Source of the DNA: Posidonia oceanica
Lineage: Eukaryota > Streptophyta > Magnoliopsida > Alismatales > Posidoniaceae
Length of the DNA: 64,000 bases
Direction of reading: 5' to 3'
Assembly (NCBI GenBank): GCA_037176725.1
Contig: JAZBRS010000029.1
Location: 44,774,001 to 44,838,000, forward strand
The notes under the pieces are model-generated. The model saw only the letters and a program-made list of their open reading frames with translations. It was not told where the DNA came from and searched no databases. The position numbers were made by a program, and so were the translations under genes. Positions 1-12,800 of the stretch are shown in pieces. The first letter of the stretch is position 1, and each line of letters opens with the position of its first letter.

Positions 1-3000
1 AACATCACTGCCCTATATGTAAATGCAGGCGATAAAGCAAAACATCGGTAAAACCAGACAATGCGGGCAACATGCAAGAGAAAACAACGTCAAACACGCA
101 AAACGGTGTGAGAAACAAAGCAGGCACGCAAAACGGTGCAAGAAACAAAGTGGGCACGCAAATCGGTACGAGAAACAAAGCGAACACGCAAAATGGTGCG
201 AAAAACAAAGCAGGCACGCGAAACTATATAAGAAACAAAGCAGGCATGCAAAACGGTGCAAGAAACAAAGCAGGCACGCAAAACGATGCAAGAAACAAAG
301 TCGACATGCAAAACGGTGCAAGAAACAAAATAGGCACGCAAAACGGTGCAAGAAACAAAGTCGGCACACAGAACGATGCAAGAAACAAAGTCGGCACGCA
401 AAACGGTACAAGAAACAAAGCAGACACGCAAAACGGTGTAAGAAACAAAGCGGGCATGCAAAACGGTGCAAGAAACAAGCAAAACAAAGTCGCCACGCAA
501 AACCGTGCAAGAAACAAAGTCGGCATGCAAAACGGTGCAAGAAACAAGGTCGGCACGCAAAACGGTGCAAGAAACAAGCGAAACAAAGCATCGAAAAGTC
601 ATGCAATGCAAATGATGTGCAAAAGATGCTGTGCAGGAGTTCAAGAGGACTTACCTTGGGGATCTGAAGCCTGATCTGAGAAATGCTTGGTCTGCATTGA
701 AGTGCGCTCCAACGAAGTCGTCCAGGCAGCTTGGTTGTGAACATCCGGCGGTCCGATCAGAAGATATGCAGGCTTCGAGGCAAAGGGCTCAAGAACAAGG
801 GAGAAGAAAGGATCTAAGTGAAAAAGGGGCCCTAAGGGTGTGCAAAACAGGTTCTCCCACACACGTGGGCGCTAGAAGTGCTTAAGTGTGTGCAAAGATG
901 CTAAATGCAGTGATGCATGGGCGCAATGCATGCAAAAATACAGAAAAGGACCTAAGAATGACTTTTCAGAAAACTTAAGGACCTAAATGCAAGTTTTGAA
1001 AAAAGTTGAGGACCTAAATGCAAGGATTTTGAAAAGTTAGGGGCTTATATGTAAGGTTTTTGAAAACTTGAGGGTCTGAATGCAATTTAATAAAATGCAG
1101 GGTCTGAAATGCAATTTAATAAGGAAAACATGCATTTAAATGATTTTTGAAAGCATGAAAAGGATTGGAATGCAATTTTGAATCATGTAGGGGCTAAAAT
1201 GCAATTTTATAAGATAAAATGCAAGCTAAATGTATGCTGTGAATTATGCAGAGGACTAAAGTGTGATTTTGAAACATACAGGAACTAAATGCAATTTTAT
1301 AAGCAAAAATATAAAAAGAAGGATGCTGTGCATGCACATGAAGGACTGGAATGCAAAAATCAGAAAATATGGGATGAAAATGCAATACAATAAGAAAAAG
1401 ATAGAAATTAAATGATTTAACAACAGATCAGAGGACTAAATGGCAAATAATACAAAGATCAGGGCTGAATTGTAATTTAATAAGGTAAAAAACAGAAGAT
1501 TAAATGAGTTTATCAACCAGAGGACTAACATGCAAAAATAAAAAGATGCTGAACTGGAAAATAAAGAACAAAAACTACATTTGAACTGCAACAGGACCAT
1601 AATGTAAATAAAAAAGTAACAGGACTGGAAATTAAAAAAAACAGAAACTTAAATGAACTAGAATTGGACTAGAATGCAAATAAAATAAAAAGCAGGACTG
1701 GAACTAAAGAAAAGCTAAAGAAATATAACTGCAGAGGACCTATAAGTAAATAAAAAAAATGCTGGGCTTAAACTAAAATAAAACTTAAAAAAGCAGTTGG
1801 ACTAATAAGCAAATAAACAGAACTTTAAGTTTGTCATGTAATTTCATATGGTTTTAAATTAGATTTAAATGATTCTTAAACGATGGTAGGACTGGAAAGC
1901 AAATAAAAATAACAGTAAGACAGAAATGCAATTTTTGGTAAAATATACATGGTTGGCAAAAATAAATGCACAGTAATTGCAGAGGAAGCCAGGCACTGTA
2001 GCAAAAGCTACTAGTGCCCGGAGACGGAGGAGGAGGGCTGCTGGAGAGGCATAGAGCGGCGGCGGCCTTCACTGGAGACAAGTGGAGATCGGAGTGGCTT
2101 CGGCGGGCCGTGGCGTGGCCTGAAGCAGACCGAAGAGAGCGGTGGAGGTCTGCAGACCAGGAGGAGGCAGACCGGACGATTGGCGCGATGTCGGCGAGAT
2201 CTAAGGGCGTGGCGGTGCTCCTGGAAGCTCCCCAGAGCTCATGCGATCCTTGGAGCGGCGTTCTGCAGGTTGGAGCGACGGCTCTGGTCCGGAGCTCGCC
2301 GGAGAAGAAGGAGAGACGGCGGCGTTGACTCCGGGCGAGAAGGGGCAGAAACCTAATCTAATGGGATAGGGAGCATGCGGGGGAAGAAACTAGGCTAATG
2401 GGGGGAAGGGATATCCGATTGGACGTCCGGAGTGTCCCCTCGACGTAGGTGGCTTCTGCAGAAGTCGGCGAGGGTCGTCCAAGTGCTGGAGGCGTCGTCA
2501 GTGGCAGGCAAGCGTCGGGATCTACTCCTCGCGTCGCTCCGGTGCTCGCTGGATGGTCGGACACGAGTTCTGTAGACCGGCGGAAGAAATGGCTTTTTGA
2601 GTGTGCTGCTGACTGCTGGAGGTGGGTGGAGGTGCCTGTTGCTCCTCGGGCCAGATGGAAGCTTCTGACGGACTTCTGGAGTTCAGGTGATGGGTTCTGG
2701 ATAGTTAAATTGAGTCGTGAGTTGCTGGAAAGGGAGTTGGCTAAGGTCTGGATTTTTGGTCAGAAATAGGGGTAGGTGTTTGTAGTGTTGGGATCAGGTT
2801 GTGGTGAGAGCTGGAGGGTAGGCTCGGGTGGGTTGGAGAGATGATGTTCTGGCGAGTTGGGTGGAGAAGTTTGGGATGATTTGGTGGTCAGTGGAGTCGG
2901 GAATTTTGGAAAGGGGAGTGTTGGGTTGCTGTGAGGGAAATGGAGGAGTTGTGGGGTGATTCTGGGTTAGCTCGGGATTGGAAAGGGAGGACTGTGTTGC

Positions 3001-5103
3001 TGGAAGTTTGGGTGAGATTGGGGGAGGAATTGGGAGAGATTTGGAAGGTGTTGGAGGTTCTGGTTTGCAGTGGGATGAAGGAGGAGGAAATGCTGATTTT
3101 TTGCAGGGAAAGGGGGTGGATTTCGGGTTCTCTCCGGCTTGCTCTTGCTCTGGGAGTCCACACGGGAGAGAGGAGGGGTTCTGGGCAGTCTGAGGATGAT
3201 GCTCGGATGTTCTGGAGCTATTGGTTCTACTGGTTCTGGTTGGGTGCAATTGAGTGCTTGGAAGGAGTGGCAGGAGGCTTGCAGGCGCACGGCTGTGGCA
3301 GGCGGCGCATGCCGGTCCGGCCTGGGCAGAGGTCGTGCGGCTTGTAAGGACGGCAGGTACAGGACGATGAGGTGTCGATTGCAGGAGAGGAGGTTGGGGA
3401 AAAAAGGAGAAAAAACCAGAGGAGAAGCGGGAAAGGAAAAAGAAGGGAAGAGGAGGAGAAGTCGGTCGTGGGCTGGGCCTGGCATGCGGAGGAGAAAAAA
3501 ATAAAAAAAATAAAAAAGAAAAGAAGGAAGGAGGGAGGACTTGGGCCGGACCAAGAGGAGAAAAGGAAATCAAAAAGGAAGAAGAAAGAAAGACAGGGAA
3601 GGAAGGGAAGAAAAAGAAGAAAAATTAAAATAAAAATAGAATAAAAAGATGAAAAGTTTTGAAAGCAATTTAAAGTGGTTGTTTTTAAGTTAGGATTTTT
3701 AATTAGGTTTTTAGATATTATTTTTGACTTAATTAGGGTTAGGAAAAGTTTTTGTCTTTGATTTAAGTTTTTAGGATTTAAGTTTTCTTTAAATTGTTTT
3801 TGATTTGGTTTAAATGTTTGTTAAATTTTTTAATTATTTTTTAGTTAAGTTTTCCTTGTTAAGTTTTTCTTGTTAAGTTTGGATTTTTAATTAGGCTTTT
3901 TTAATGGGTTGTTTTTTAATTAGTTAGGATAAGTTTTAGGTTTTTTGATTTTAGTTTTTCTTAAGTCTTTTTTAAATTGCTTTTCGATTTTGTTTGTTAA
4001 ATTCTTTTAATATTTTTTAGTTAAGTTTGTCTTGTTAAGTTTTTAATTAAGTGTTTTTAAATTGTTTCAAGTTTTTTGATTGTTTCTTTTAGATTTGTTA
4101 AGTGTTTTTTAATTACTTGTCTTAATGTTTTTAATTGTTTTCTTCTTTTTTAGGATTTGTTTTTTATTATTTTTAATAGGGTTTTTACTTTTGGTTTGTT
4201 TTGATTATGTTTTGGTTTTGTTTGTTTTTTAATAGCATTTTCTTTTTATTTATCTTGTATTTTTTTAGATTGCATTCTTAATTTCCTTTTTTAGTTAGAT
4301 TCGATTAGGTTTTTGTTTTTAATTGTTTGTTTAAGTTTTTAATTATTTCATTTTAGGACTTTGATTTGTTTTTCTCTTGTTTTAAAGTTTTAAATGTTTT
4401 CAAAGGTTTTTTTAAAGCTTTAGTGGAAGAAAGGAAAAGAAAAAGAAGAAAAGGAAGAATTGGAGAAGGAAAGAAGAAAGAGAGGAGTGGAAGAAAAATA
4501 ACTATTAGAAAATCAAGGAATAAGCTAAAAATAGGATAAAAATATAAATAAAATACAGAAGAGAGAGATGCACAAGGTGGGCCCACAGTCAAGTAAGAAA
4601 AAGAGAGAGAAGGGAGTGAAAAGAAGGAGAATAAGAATGAGAGAGAGAGGAGAGAGAAAGAGATAATTTAGGAGAGAGAAAAGGATTATTTAGATAAATG
4701 AAGGGGTTAGAGGTTTACAAAAGAGGTGAAGTTTGGTGAGTGTATGGCCTAGGGTCTCTAGTATTGGACCTAGGGTTTGGATTTGGATTTTGGAAGGTTT
4801 TGGAAGGGTTTTGAGGTGCAGAAAAAGGGTAGTTTTACCTTGATTTTCTAGGATTTTTGGGAGTGGTTTTGGTTTGAGATTTTAAGGACTTTTTGGTGGA
4901 TTTTCTAAGTTAAGAATGGTGAGTTTTTCTATGATTTTTAGGTAATTTTTGGACTTGAGAGATGGGTGTGATTCTAGGTTAGGTTTGGGTTTTATTTGGA
5001 GAGAAGGATGAAAAGGAAAAGGTGTAGGTTTGGACCTAGATTCGGGTTCAAAAGCTACTTAGAGATTTCCATTGATTCAGCCTGTCAAAATGAGGTGTCA
5101 ACA
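1..5103 (-). mobile_element. Partial Tat/Ogre-type LTR, truncated by window start
   Basis: The right edge ends in GTGTCAACA at 5103; on the minus strand this reads TGTTGACACCTCATTTTGAC, the characteristic Tat/Ogre LTR start. Base 1 aligns with roughly base 612 of the LTR at 28456, so about 600 bp lie outside the window. The internal layout matches that LTR block by block: 30-bp repeat array (about 90-590), A-rich tract with 'ggactaaatgcaa' phrases (900-1960), GC-rich tract (1985-3650), T-rich tract (3660-4430), purine-rich tract (4430-4740) and the terminal block. Sequence divergence from the 28456 and 49427 LTRs is clear, so it is a different subfamily. Whether it is a solo LTR or one end of a whole element cannot be told here. 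Confidence 0.85.
90..590. repeat. 30-bp tandem minisatellite inside the LTR
   Basis: About 16 head-to-tail monomers of 30 bp with consensus close to acgcaaaacggtgcaagaaa plus caaagtcggc. One monomer has a short extra 'aagcaaaac' insertion near 475-490. Because 30 is a multiple of three, several frames stay open by periodicity alone, giving arginine/lysine-rich or cysteine/phenylalanine-rich pseudo-proteins; these are not genes. The array is homologous to the arrays at 29,130-30,170 and 50,100-51,230. Confidence 0.9.
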
Positions 5104-5879
5104 GATATCATATAATATAATATATTAGTATGTTACATATATTAATACTAAATTTAAATATTTAATATACATATATAACCTATTTGTTAGATCCAGTTTG
5201 GTTAAACTGCCTTTGAAACCACAAATAGTTCAACTTGGAGATATTTTAAATCGAATTGAACTACTAAATTTCAAAAATCAATCTGAATTATTAAAAATAT
5301 TTCGATTCGATTCACCGAATTAAACAGTTTGAATGTCCACCACTAAAACTGAATGTGGTAATTGGTGGGAATATCTTACCCACCAAACTGGCAACTCCAA
5401 TGGTAAGCACCAGAAGCTGCAGTCCAAATACTGGTAGACTAATAAACTAATTTGATGATGATACAGATCACATCATAATATCATCAGAGACGTGCGGCAA
5501 CTCTACACGTTCACATCTTGTATTTGCTTGCCATTGTTATTATTGCCATATATTAGTCCAAAATAGTCTTCACCTGACCCACATCCAAACAGTACTTATC
5601 AAAACCCTAACCCTAGCCATCTGGATAATGACGGAATTAATGTCATAATCAGAGGAAATAATCAAACACAAAACTGTGCTTGTTGTCTCTGAGTAGTAAT
5701 AAATTCTACAAAACCACCACACCATTTTCTTGCCATTGGAGTGGTGGTGAAAAACTTGGAGTGGTGAAAGAAGTGAAAAAAAACACAATGAAGGAAAAAA
5801 AAGGTGGGAGCTTTTCTTTGTCTGTGTCAACGGACCCGAAACCAACTTTCAAATAGAGCAGAATCTCCTGGCAGGAGTT
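5104..5879 (+). promoter_or_regulatory. Upstream region of the MEI2-like gene
   Basis: There is no coding sequence here. 5104-5200 is AT-rich. 5220-5345 ends in 'gaatgtccaccacta', which resembles degenerate ends of plant DNA-transposon relics, but I cannot define an element. A telo-box (aaaccctaa, 5602-5610) lies about 280 bp before the pyrimidine-rich leader, a common element of promoters of genes active in dividing cells. I see no convincing TATA box at a suitable distance. The promoter assignment is inference from position. Confidence 0.5.
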
Positions 5880-6817
5880 GGAGTTCCTTCTTCCCCCACT
5901 CTTCTTCTTTCCCCCCCCCACCCCCCCCTCTCGCTTTCCTTCACTCGCAGACACAATCGCTCTCTCTTTCTCGCTCTTGTTCTTTGCGGCAGATTTCAGT
6001 GTGGTGGAGAGAGGAAATCCGATCGGCTTGGGGAGAAATTCTGATTCTGGGTCGGAACCCTAGCGGGATTGGGGTTTCTTGGTTCGGTCGATTTCGAGGT
6101 ATTGGATTCTGGGTGGTTCCCATTTCCTTGTTTCTGAGGGTTTGGGGCTCGATTTCGTGTGGGTGTTCTTTTGTTTTTTTTCTTCTTTTGCGACGGGTAG
6201 CGGATAAAGTTTGGATTTTTATGGTGGTTTTGTGGGAATGGGCACGTGGGTTTGGTGGGAATCGGGGCAATGGTCTCGATTCTTTTGTTGAGATTGTGAA
6301 GTGGTCCTTTTTTGTGATCTGGAATGTACTGAGGGAGGAAGGTTATGATGTGAATCTACCCCTACTTGATGAGGGCCGGACCCCTCCTTTTTTGTACTTT
6401 TTTTTTTTTGCTTTCTCTTGCGTTTTATGGTTTGGAATTTTGTCTTCCTTGCATGTTGATTTCTTCTGTTTGGTTCTGGATTATGAGTAGCAAGCAGCAA
6501 AAAAACAGGGTACACGAATTTGTTTCCGTCTAAAGAACTAGCACAATACTGTTTTTCATCTTCATCATAAATCCTCTTTTTTTATTCCACTACAAATTGG
6601 AAAATTTAGAGTTGCTAGATGCGTAGTTGGGGGAAAATTTTAGCCGTTTTGATGACTCTAGAGTTTCAATTCTACTGAATTTTGCATACAAATAATTGTA
6701 AGTAATTATTGCAATCAGGTTGTTGCGCATCAATGAAGTCGTGGTTTCTCCTTTCTCTGTGCAAAATGTTCTATTTGATGTTTATTTTTCATGACTACTT
6801 ATTCCATCTGATTGTAG
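5880..6817 (+). other. 5' UTR exon and leader intron of the MEI2-like gene
   Basis: 5885-5990 is a C/T-rich leader of the type usual in plant 5' UTRs. The first plausible donor is GAG|GTATTG after 6098 and the acceptor is TTGTAG|AGG at 6817/6818, ten bases before the start codon. The transcription start is not determinable from sequence, and other donors in 6100-6480 are possible. A 228-codon open frame over 5804-6490 crosses this leader but has no recognisable domain and ends inside the intron. Confidence 0.5.
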
Positions 6818-6827
6818 AGGTGATGCA

Positions 6828-9800
6828 ATGGAGAGATATTCAAAACAACCATTTCTGACAGGTGAATATAACTGATTCTTGAATTGATTAACCCCATATT
6901 CTGTTTCCTACTAATTGGCTTATGTAATCCGTAACCCACTTGTCCTGCAGATAACCAGTCAATAGAGATTCCTAAGAGTAGCGGAGGAAAGCCATGGGAG
7001 ACTCCATCTGGACTGGATATTTATCGTGGATCTAGAGATGCTAGCTTGTTCTCGAGCTCGTTACCAGTTCTTCGACATGAGAAGTGTATGCCTTTGTCCT
7101 TCTTCTTTTTTACTACCTATTATTGTTGATTGAGTGCACACTTCGTTGTTTACATTATGCAGTGAATTATGTGGATGCAAATCATGATATTCAGACTGTA
7201 GAAAATGCTTCATCTAATCAACACAATCTTCACAAAGATGTGGAGGGTAAGGTTGCTCATGATGACCTCGATCACCATGGTATTGGAAGCCTGCTACCTG
7301 GTGATGTGGATGACCTCCTTGCTGGTATAACTGGTGATTTTGATCTAAATGGGTTACCCAGCCACTTGGATTTCTTGGAAGAGGAAGATGTATTTGGTAG
7401 TGGAGGTGGCTTAGAATTGGATTTTGATCCTACTGAGAAACTTAGTGTTGCTATGGCAAGGACCAGCGTAATTGATGGCTATGTGGGTAATGGGACTACA
7501 CCATACGGTATTCCAAATGGTGTAGGAGCAGTTGCCGGGGAACATCCATATGGCGAACATCCATCTAGGACGCTGTTTGTGAGAAATATTAATAGTAACG
7601 TTGAAGACTCTGAATTGCGATCTCTATTTGAGGTACCTCCATCTATAATACATTTACATCAGTGGTGTTGTTCATTATAAAATTTTTAAAATATACTTTC
7701 ATCAGATTTTTGGATGTTATTCTTTGTTCCTTTTAAGTTCTTTAATTTATTATCTTGTTGCAACTTGGAAGTAATTGTGCTTAACCGCAATTTAGATGTG
7801 TCTTCAATCCTATTGGTCATCACGAAGTAAGCTGTTCTTATAAAGTTTGATATATTAATACAAATTTGTTTCCAGAAAGCTTGATGATACATAAATGCAT
7901 GACAATAAGGTCCTCAATTTTTATTTGCATTTTCAAAGAAATCTTTTATTATTGAGTTTGGGCTTTGTTAGAAATAACCTCATAGCATTCCATCACCTTT
8001 ACTTGAAAAAAAAGAAAGAAAAAGAAATAATCCCGACATCACATTTTGGTGTTCTTTGATGTTTCCGAGAACTACGCTGTATACATTACATTCCTACAGT
8101 CCAACCTTATTTCCTTTATGATAATTAATAAACATATAGCTGTAAATTTTAATGCAGATTAATTGGTTATCTTCTCAAGATACACTAAACTGCATTTCCT
8201 TGTTATGATCTGAAGCATAATATTCTTACTTCTCCCAATTTTGTGCTGTATTTTAATATATATGGGTTACTATATCTAAATTTGTCTTTTTTGCAGCAAC
8301 ATGGTGACATCCGGACCCTTTACACTGCATGCAAGCATAGAGGATTCGTGATGATATCATATTATGATATCAGGGCTGCTCGAACTGCAATGCGTGCACT
8401 GCAGAATAAACCCTTGCGACGTAGAAAGCTTGATATCCACTTCTCTATTCCAAAGGTCTGATTTTATCCACTCAATCAACCAGCTTGTTTTGTTCTGTTT
8501 ATGAAGCTCTTTGTTCTTATTCCACTTCTTTCAGGATAACCCTTCAGATAAAGATGTCAACCAAGGAACCCTTGTGGTTTTCAACTTAGATCCATCAGTT
8601 TCAAATGACGATTTGCGCCAAATTTTTGGTGACTATGGGGAAGTTAAGGAGGTGGGTAGTTTTTTTTTTTTTGAAAGGACAGAGGTGGGTAGTCTTATTC
8701 TTCAATTTTTGTCATTTTCTTCATATTTTTACCTCTCCAGGTCCTTGCAATTTCTAAAATTAGTTTACCTCAAACATCTTACGAGATTTCCTTTGTCAAT
8801 CAGATAAGAGAGACACCACACAAACGGCATCATAAATTCATTGAATTCTATGATGTTAGAGCAGCAGAAGCAGCTCTGAGAGCATTGAATAGGAGTGACA
8901 TAGCTGGCAAGAGAATAAAGCTTGAACCTAGCCGCCCTGGTGGGGCTCGTCGAAAGTGCGTGTAACTTTTTTTTCTGGGTTGATTTGCAAATGCTTTGAT
9001 TATTTGCTAATTTTCCTGTCTCAATGCACTTTTCTTGGCTAATTTTACATTCCATTTTTTTTACTTCTTGATTATGTGAATTTCATTTTGTGGTGTTGTA
9101 GTGAAAAGGATTATGTTAAATTTGCTAGGTTTGCTTGGACCTTTTGTTCTTTCTTACTGGCTTCAGATCTCATTGTGCATTGTTATGTCATGATCTTAAC
9201 CTAGGATGCAATTTTGTGACTATTTTCTAATGTTTATTTAATATACCTTTTTGATCTTTTAAGTTCTTTTACTCTTATTGTTTCTGATTCTCTTAGTGTT
9301 AATGTACCTTTGTTTTTACTCAATTTCCTTTTCTGTGTTGTACCTTTCAAGCTACGATAAGTTAGTAGTAAACTTGTATATTCACTCTCTCATACATTTT
9401 GTTAAGTCGGAATCCGCTCAACTTAGAAGTCAAATCTGCCTATTTGTTGAAATGTTGCTGTGCATGTTGCTTATGTTTTTCATATGTAGGATTTTTTTTT
9501 AGCATGAGCTGATTGTCTTAGACTAGTAGGAAAAACATATGAGAAGATTTGAACTCTCATATCAGCAGAGAATCCAACCTAACATGAGAGTGTACTTACT
9601 ATTCTTCTTAGGGTGGGATTGGTTGCAAGGAAAAGCTGGAAGTGAGGAACTCCTATTCCCTGCTAGAAGTCTAGTTTTTAGTGATTGGTTCGTTGGAAGT
9701 GAGAGACTCAAAAGTTTTTTTAATATTTTAATTCCATATATTATCAAAATTTACGATGTTAATTCTCAATTATACCTTTAATCAACTTAAACATTACAAA

Positions 9801-12800
9801 AAAAAAACAAATATCTATTAAAATGTCTTTCCAAAAAATATAATAATAATTTAATAAATAATAATTATAAATATTCTCATCAATAGATCTTATCATTGTC
9901 CAAAACATTTGTATGATTAGAAAATATAATAGTAATTATTATAAAAAAAACTATAAAATTAAAATCATCATAACTAAATAATAATTCTAATAAATATGTT
10001 GATGTGCCAATTGCCAAATATAATGATATTTTCACGTGTTACGAGAACACAATTCAACTTCTCTAGTCCACTTTCTTGACTTCCGCTCATTTTGGAGGGA
10101 ACTTGAGGAAGTGAAACTATGTGTATTTTAGGAAGTCTTGGAAATGATGGCCAGTTCTGGGACTTTTCCTACCAACCAATTGCAAGAAAATTGGTCCATA
10201 CCAGCTCTACTTCCGTGCAACCAATCCCTCCCTTATATATGCCTTGTAATTTCTTCACTCAATTACTATGTATATATGATTGCCCATATTGTGTGGAGTC
10301 CATTTTCCATGTTTATCCTCATTCTCTTCAGTTTGAACCGTCTGTTGTTGTCATGGTGTTTTTCACTTCTTTTTTTTTGAAAAAGTAGGCCCTGCCATGG
10401 CCCTTTCTTTGTTTTTTTTCTCTTCCCATGTGGTCTCCATCCTCATGCTGCTCTTTTGTTTTTTATTTTTCTTTTGTTTCTCTTTTAATATGCTTGACCC
10501 CATGCCAAAGCGTGGGGCTTTTACTAGTGATCTGTAGGCTCTTATTTTGAAGGACAAAATAACAATTTTTTATTATAAAATATGCTTAAAGTTAGTAATA
10601 TATTAGACTATTCAGTTGGGCGTTACAAGTTAGATTTGAGTTATTTTCTTTTAATGACTGAATGATCATCCTGCATCATTGTACAGTATGATGCAGCAAT
10701 TGAGCCAAGAGTTGGAACAGGATGATACTAGAAGTTTCCGCCACCAAGTGGGTTCACCAATAGCGAGCTCACCTACAGGTTTATTGGTTATTTGTCTTCT
10801 TCGTCATAGACTGGATGTTTGTTTAGTTTGGATTCTTTATTCTATTTGTCAGTTATGACCTTACAAGTTAATTACTACATCATTGTAACAGGTACATGGG
10901 GCCAATTTGGCAGTCCAAGTGATGGTAGTCCATTGCAAGGTCTTAGTCAATCTCCAACATTAGGAGCCACTAATCCTATGCCTGGGAATAACTTACCAGG
11001 ATTGGCTTCGATTCTACCTCCTATGTCAAATTCTATTAAGATACCCCCTATTGGGAAAGAACATAGTAGAGGTTTCCTGGATCAGGCTTTTAACGGTTCT
11101 AATTCAACACATGGAGTTCCATTTCAACAGTCTCATTCCTTTCCGGAGCATAGTACTGGAATATTGTCAAACATGGCCTCCAGTCCAGGATCAGTGTCTT
11201 CTTTTGGGCACTCAACAACTGGTGCTTCTGCTGTTGGCACTTTGACTGGGCCTCAATTTTTGTGGGGTAGTCCTAGTCCTTATTCTGAGCAGCCCTGTTC
11301 ATCTGCTTGGCCTGCACCGTCCCTCGGACATTCTTTCACACTGAATGGGCAGGGAAAAGGGTTTCCTTATTCCAATCGTCATAATTCTTTTGTAACTTCA
11401 TCCCAATCCTATAATGGCCACCATGTTGGATCTGCTCCCTCTGGTGTGCCTTTAGAGAGGAACTTTGGCTACTTTCCTGAGTCTTCAGATGCAACTTTCA
11501 TGAACCCAGCTGCCTTTAGAGCCATGGGTTTCAGCAGAAACGATGGAAGTTTGATGATGAATATTAGTGCTAGGGCTGCTACCAATCCTGGTGTTGGGAT
11601 ATCTGGAAATATGCTGGAAAATGGTTCACCTGGTTTCAGAACGATACCATCACAAAGAATGGGTCATATGTTCATCAATGGTAGCCCATATTCTGGCTTA
11701 GGCTCTGGTGGAATGGAAAGCCTGATTGAACGTGGAAGGAATCGAAGAGTTGAAAATAATGGCAATCAAATTGACTCCAAGAAGCAGTATCAGCTAGAGC
11801 TGGACAAAATTATAAGTGGAGAAGACAACCGAACCACATTGATGATAAAAAACATACCAAATAAGTGACTCCCTGCACTGATCTATTTTTTATTTAGTGT
11901 TTTTCTATCCTAGGGGTTTAACATTTTGTTTTTGTTGAAAATCTCTACAGTAGATGATTTTTTTTTTAATTCTCTGCAGGTATACCTCAAAGATGTTGTT
12001 AGCTGCCATTGATGAAAATCACAAGGGTACTTACGATTTCCTCTACCTGCCAATTGATTTTAAGGTAATACAGATGCAAACTAGTATCTCTAGGCATTAG
12101 TTTTTTTTTTTGAGCAAACTTGATGTTGAATATGATTATGCAGAATAAATGCAATGTTGGCTATGCATTCATAAATATGGTTTCGGCGGCACACATCATC
12201 GCCTTCTATGAGGTTATTTATTTATTTTTTATGTTTTCCTTTTTATTCCTTCAACTTATATTCTGATACTACTACTAGAGCTTGAGATCAAATTTTCTTT
12301 ATTTTTTTGGGTGGCACACATTATCGCCTTCTATGAGGTTATTTATTTATTTTTGATGTTTTCCTTATTATTCCTTCTACTTATATTCTGATACTACTAG
12401 AGCATGAGATCAAATTTTCTTGATTTTACATTTTTACTTATTTGATTTTTCTAAGCAAAACATCCTCCTATTGACTGAACTTGAAAAGAATCAACATCCT
12501 AAGTTTAGAAAAAACAGCATTATGAAAATTAAGAAATATGCATCTGCAGGCATTCAATGGGAAGAAGTGGGAAAAATTCAATAGCGAGAAAGTTGCTTCT
12601 TTGGCTTATGCACGCATTCAGGGTAAAGCTGCACTTGTCTCTCATTTCCAAAATTCAAGCTTGATGAATGAAGACAAGCGATGCCGCCCTATACTTTTTC
12701 ATTCTGAAGGGCCAGATGCTGGTGATCAGGTAGTATTAACAGCTCTATTTGACTTCTATTTCATTGCATGACCTTTATACCGTTCAGGTGGAAATTTTAA

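Noticed and set aside
90..590. Regularly spaced repeats resembling a CRISPR array
   Set aside because: The repeats are contiguous, with no unique spacers, in a plant LTR; it is a minisatellite.
5804..6490. 228-codon plus-strand frame upstream of the MEI2-like gene
   Set aside because: It spans the pyrimidine-rich leader and the leader intron, is hydrophobic low-complexity sequence, and resembles no protein.
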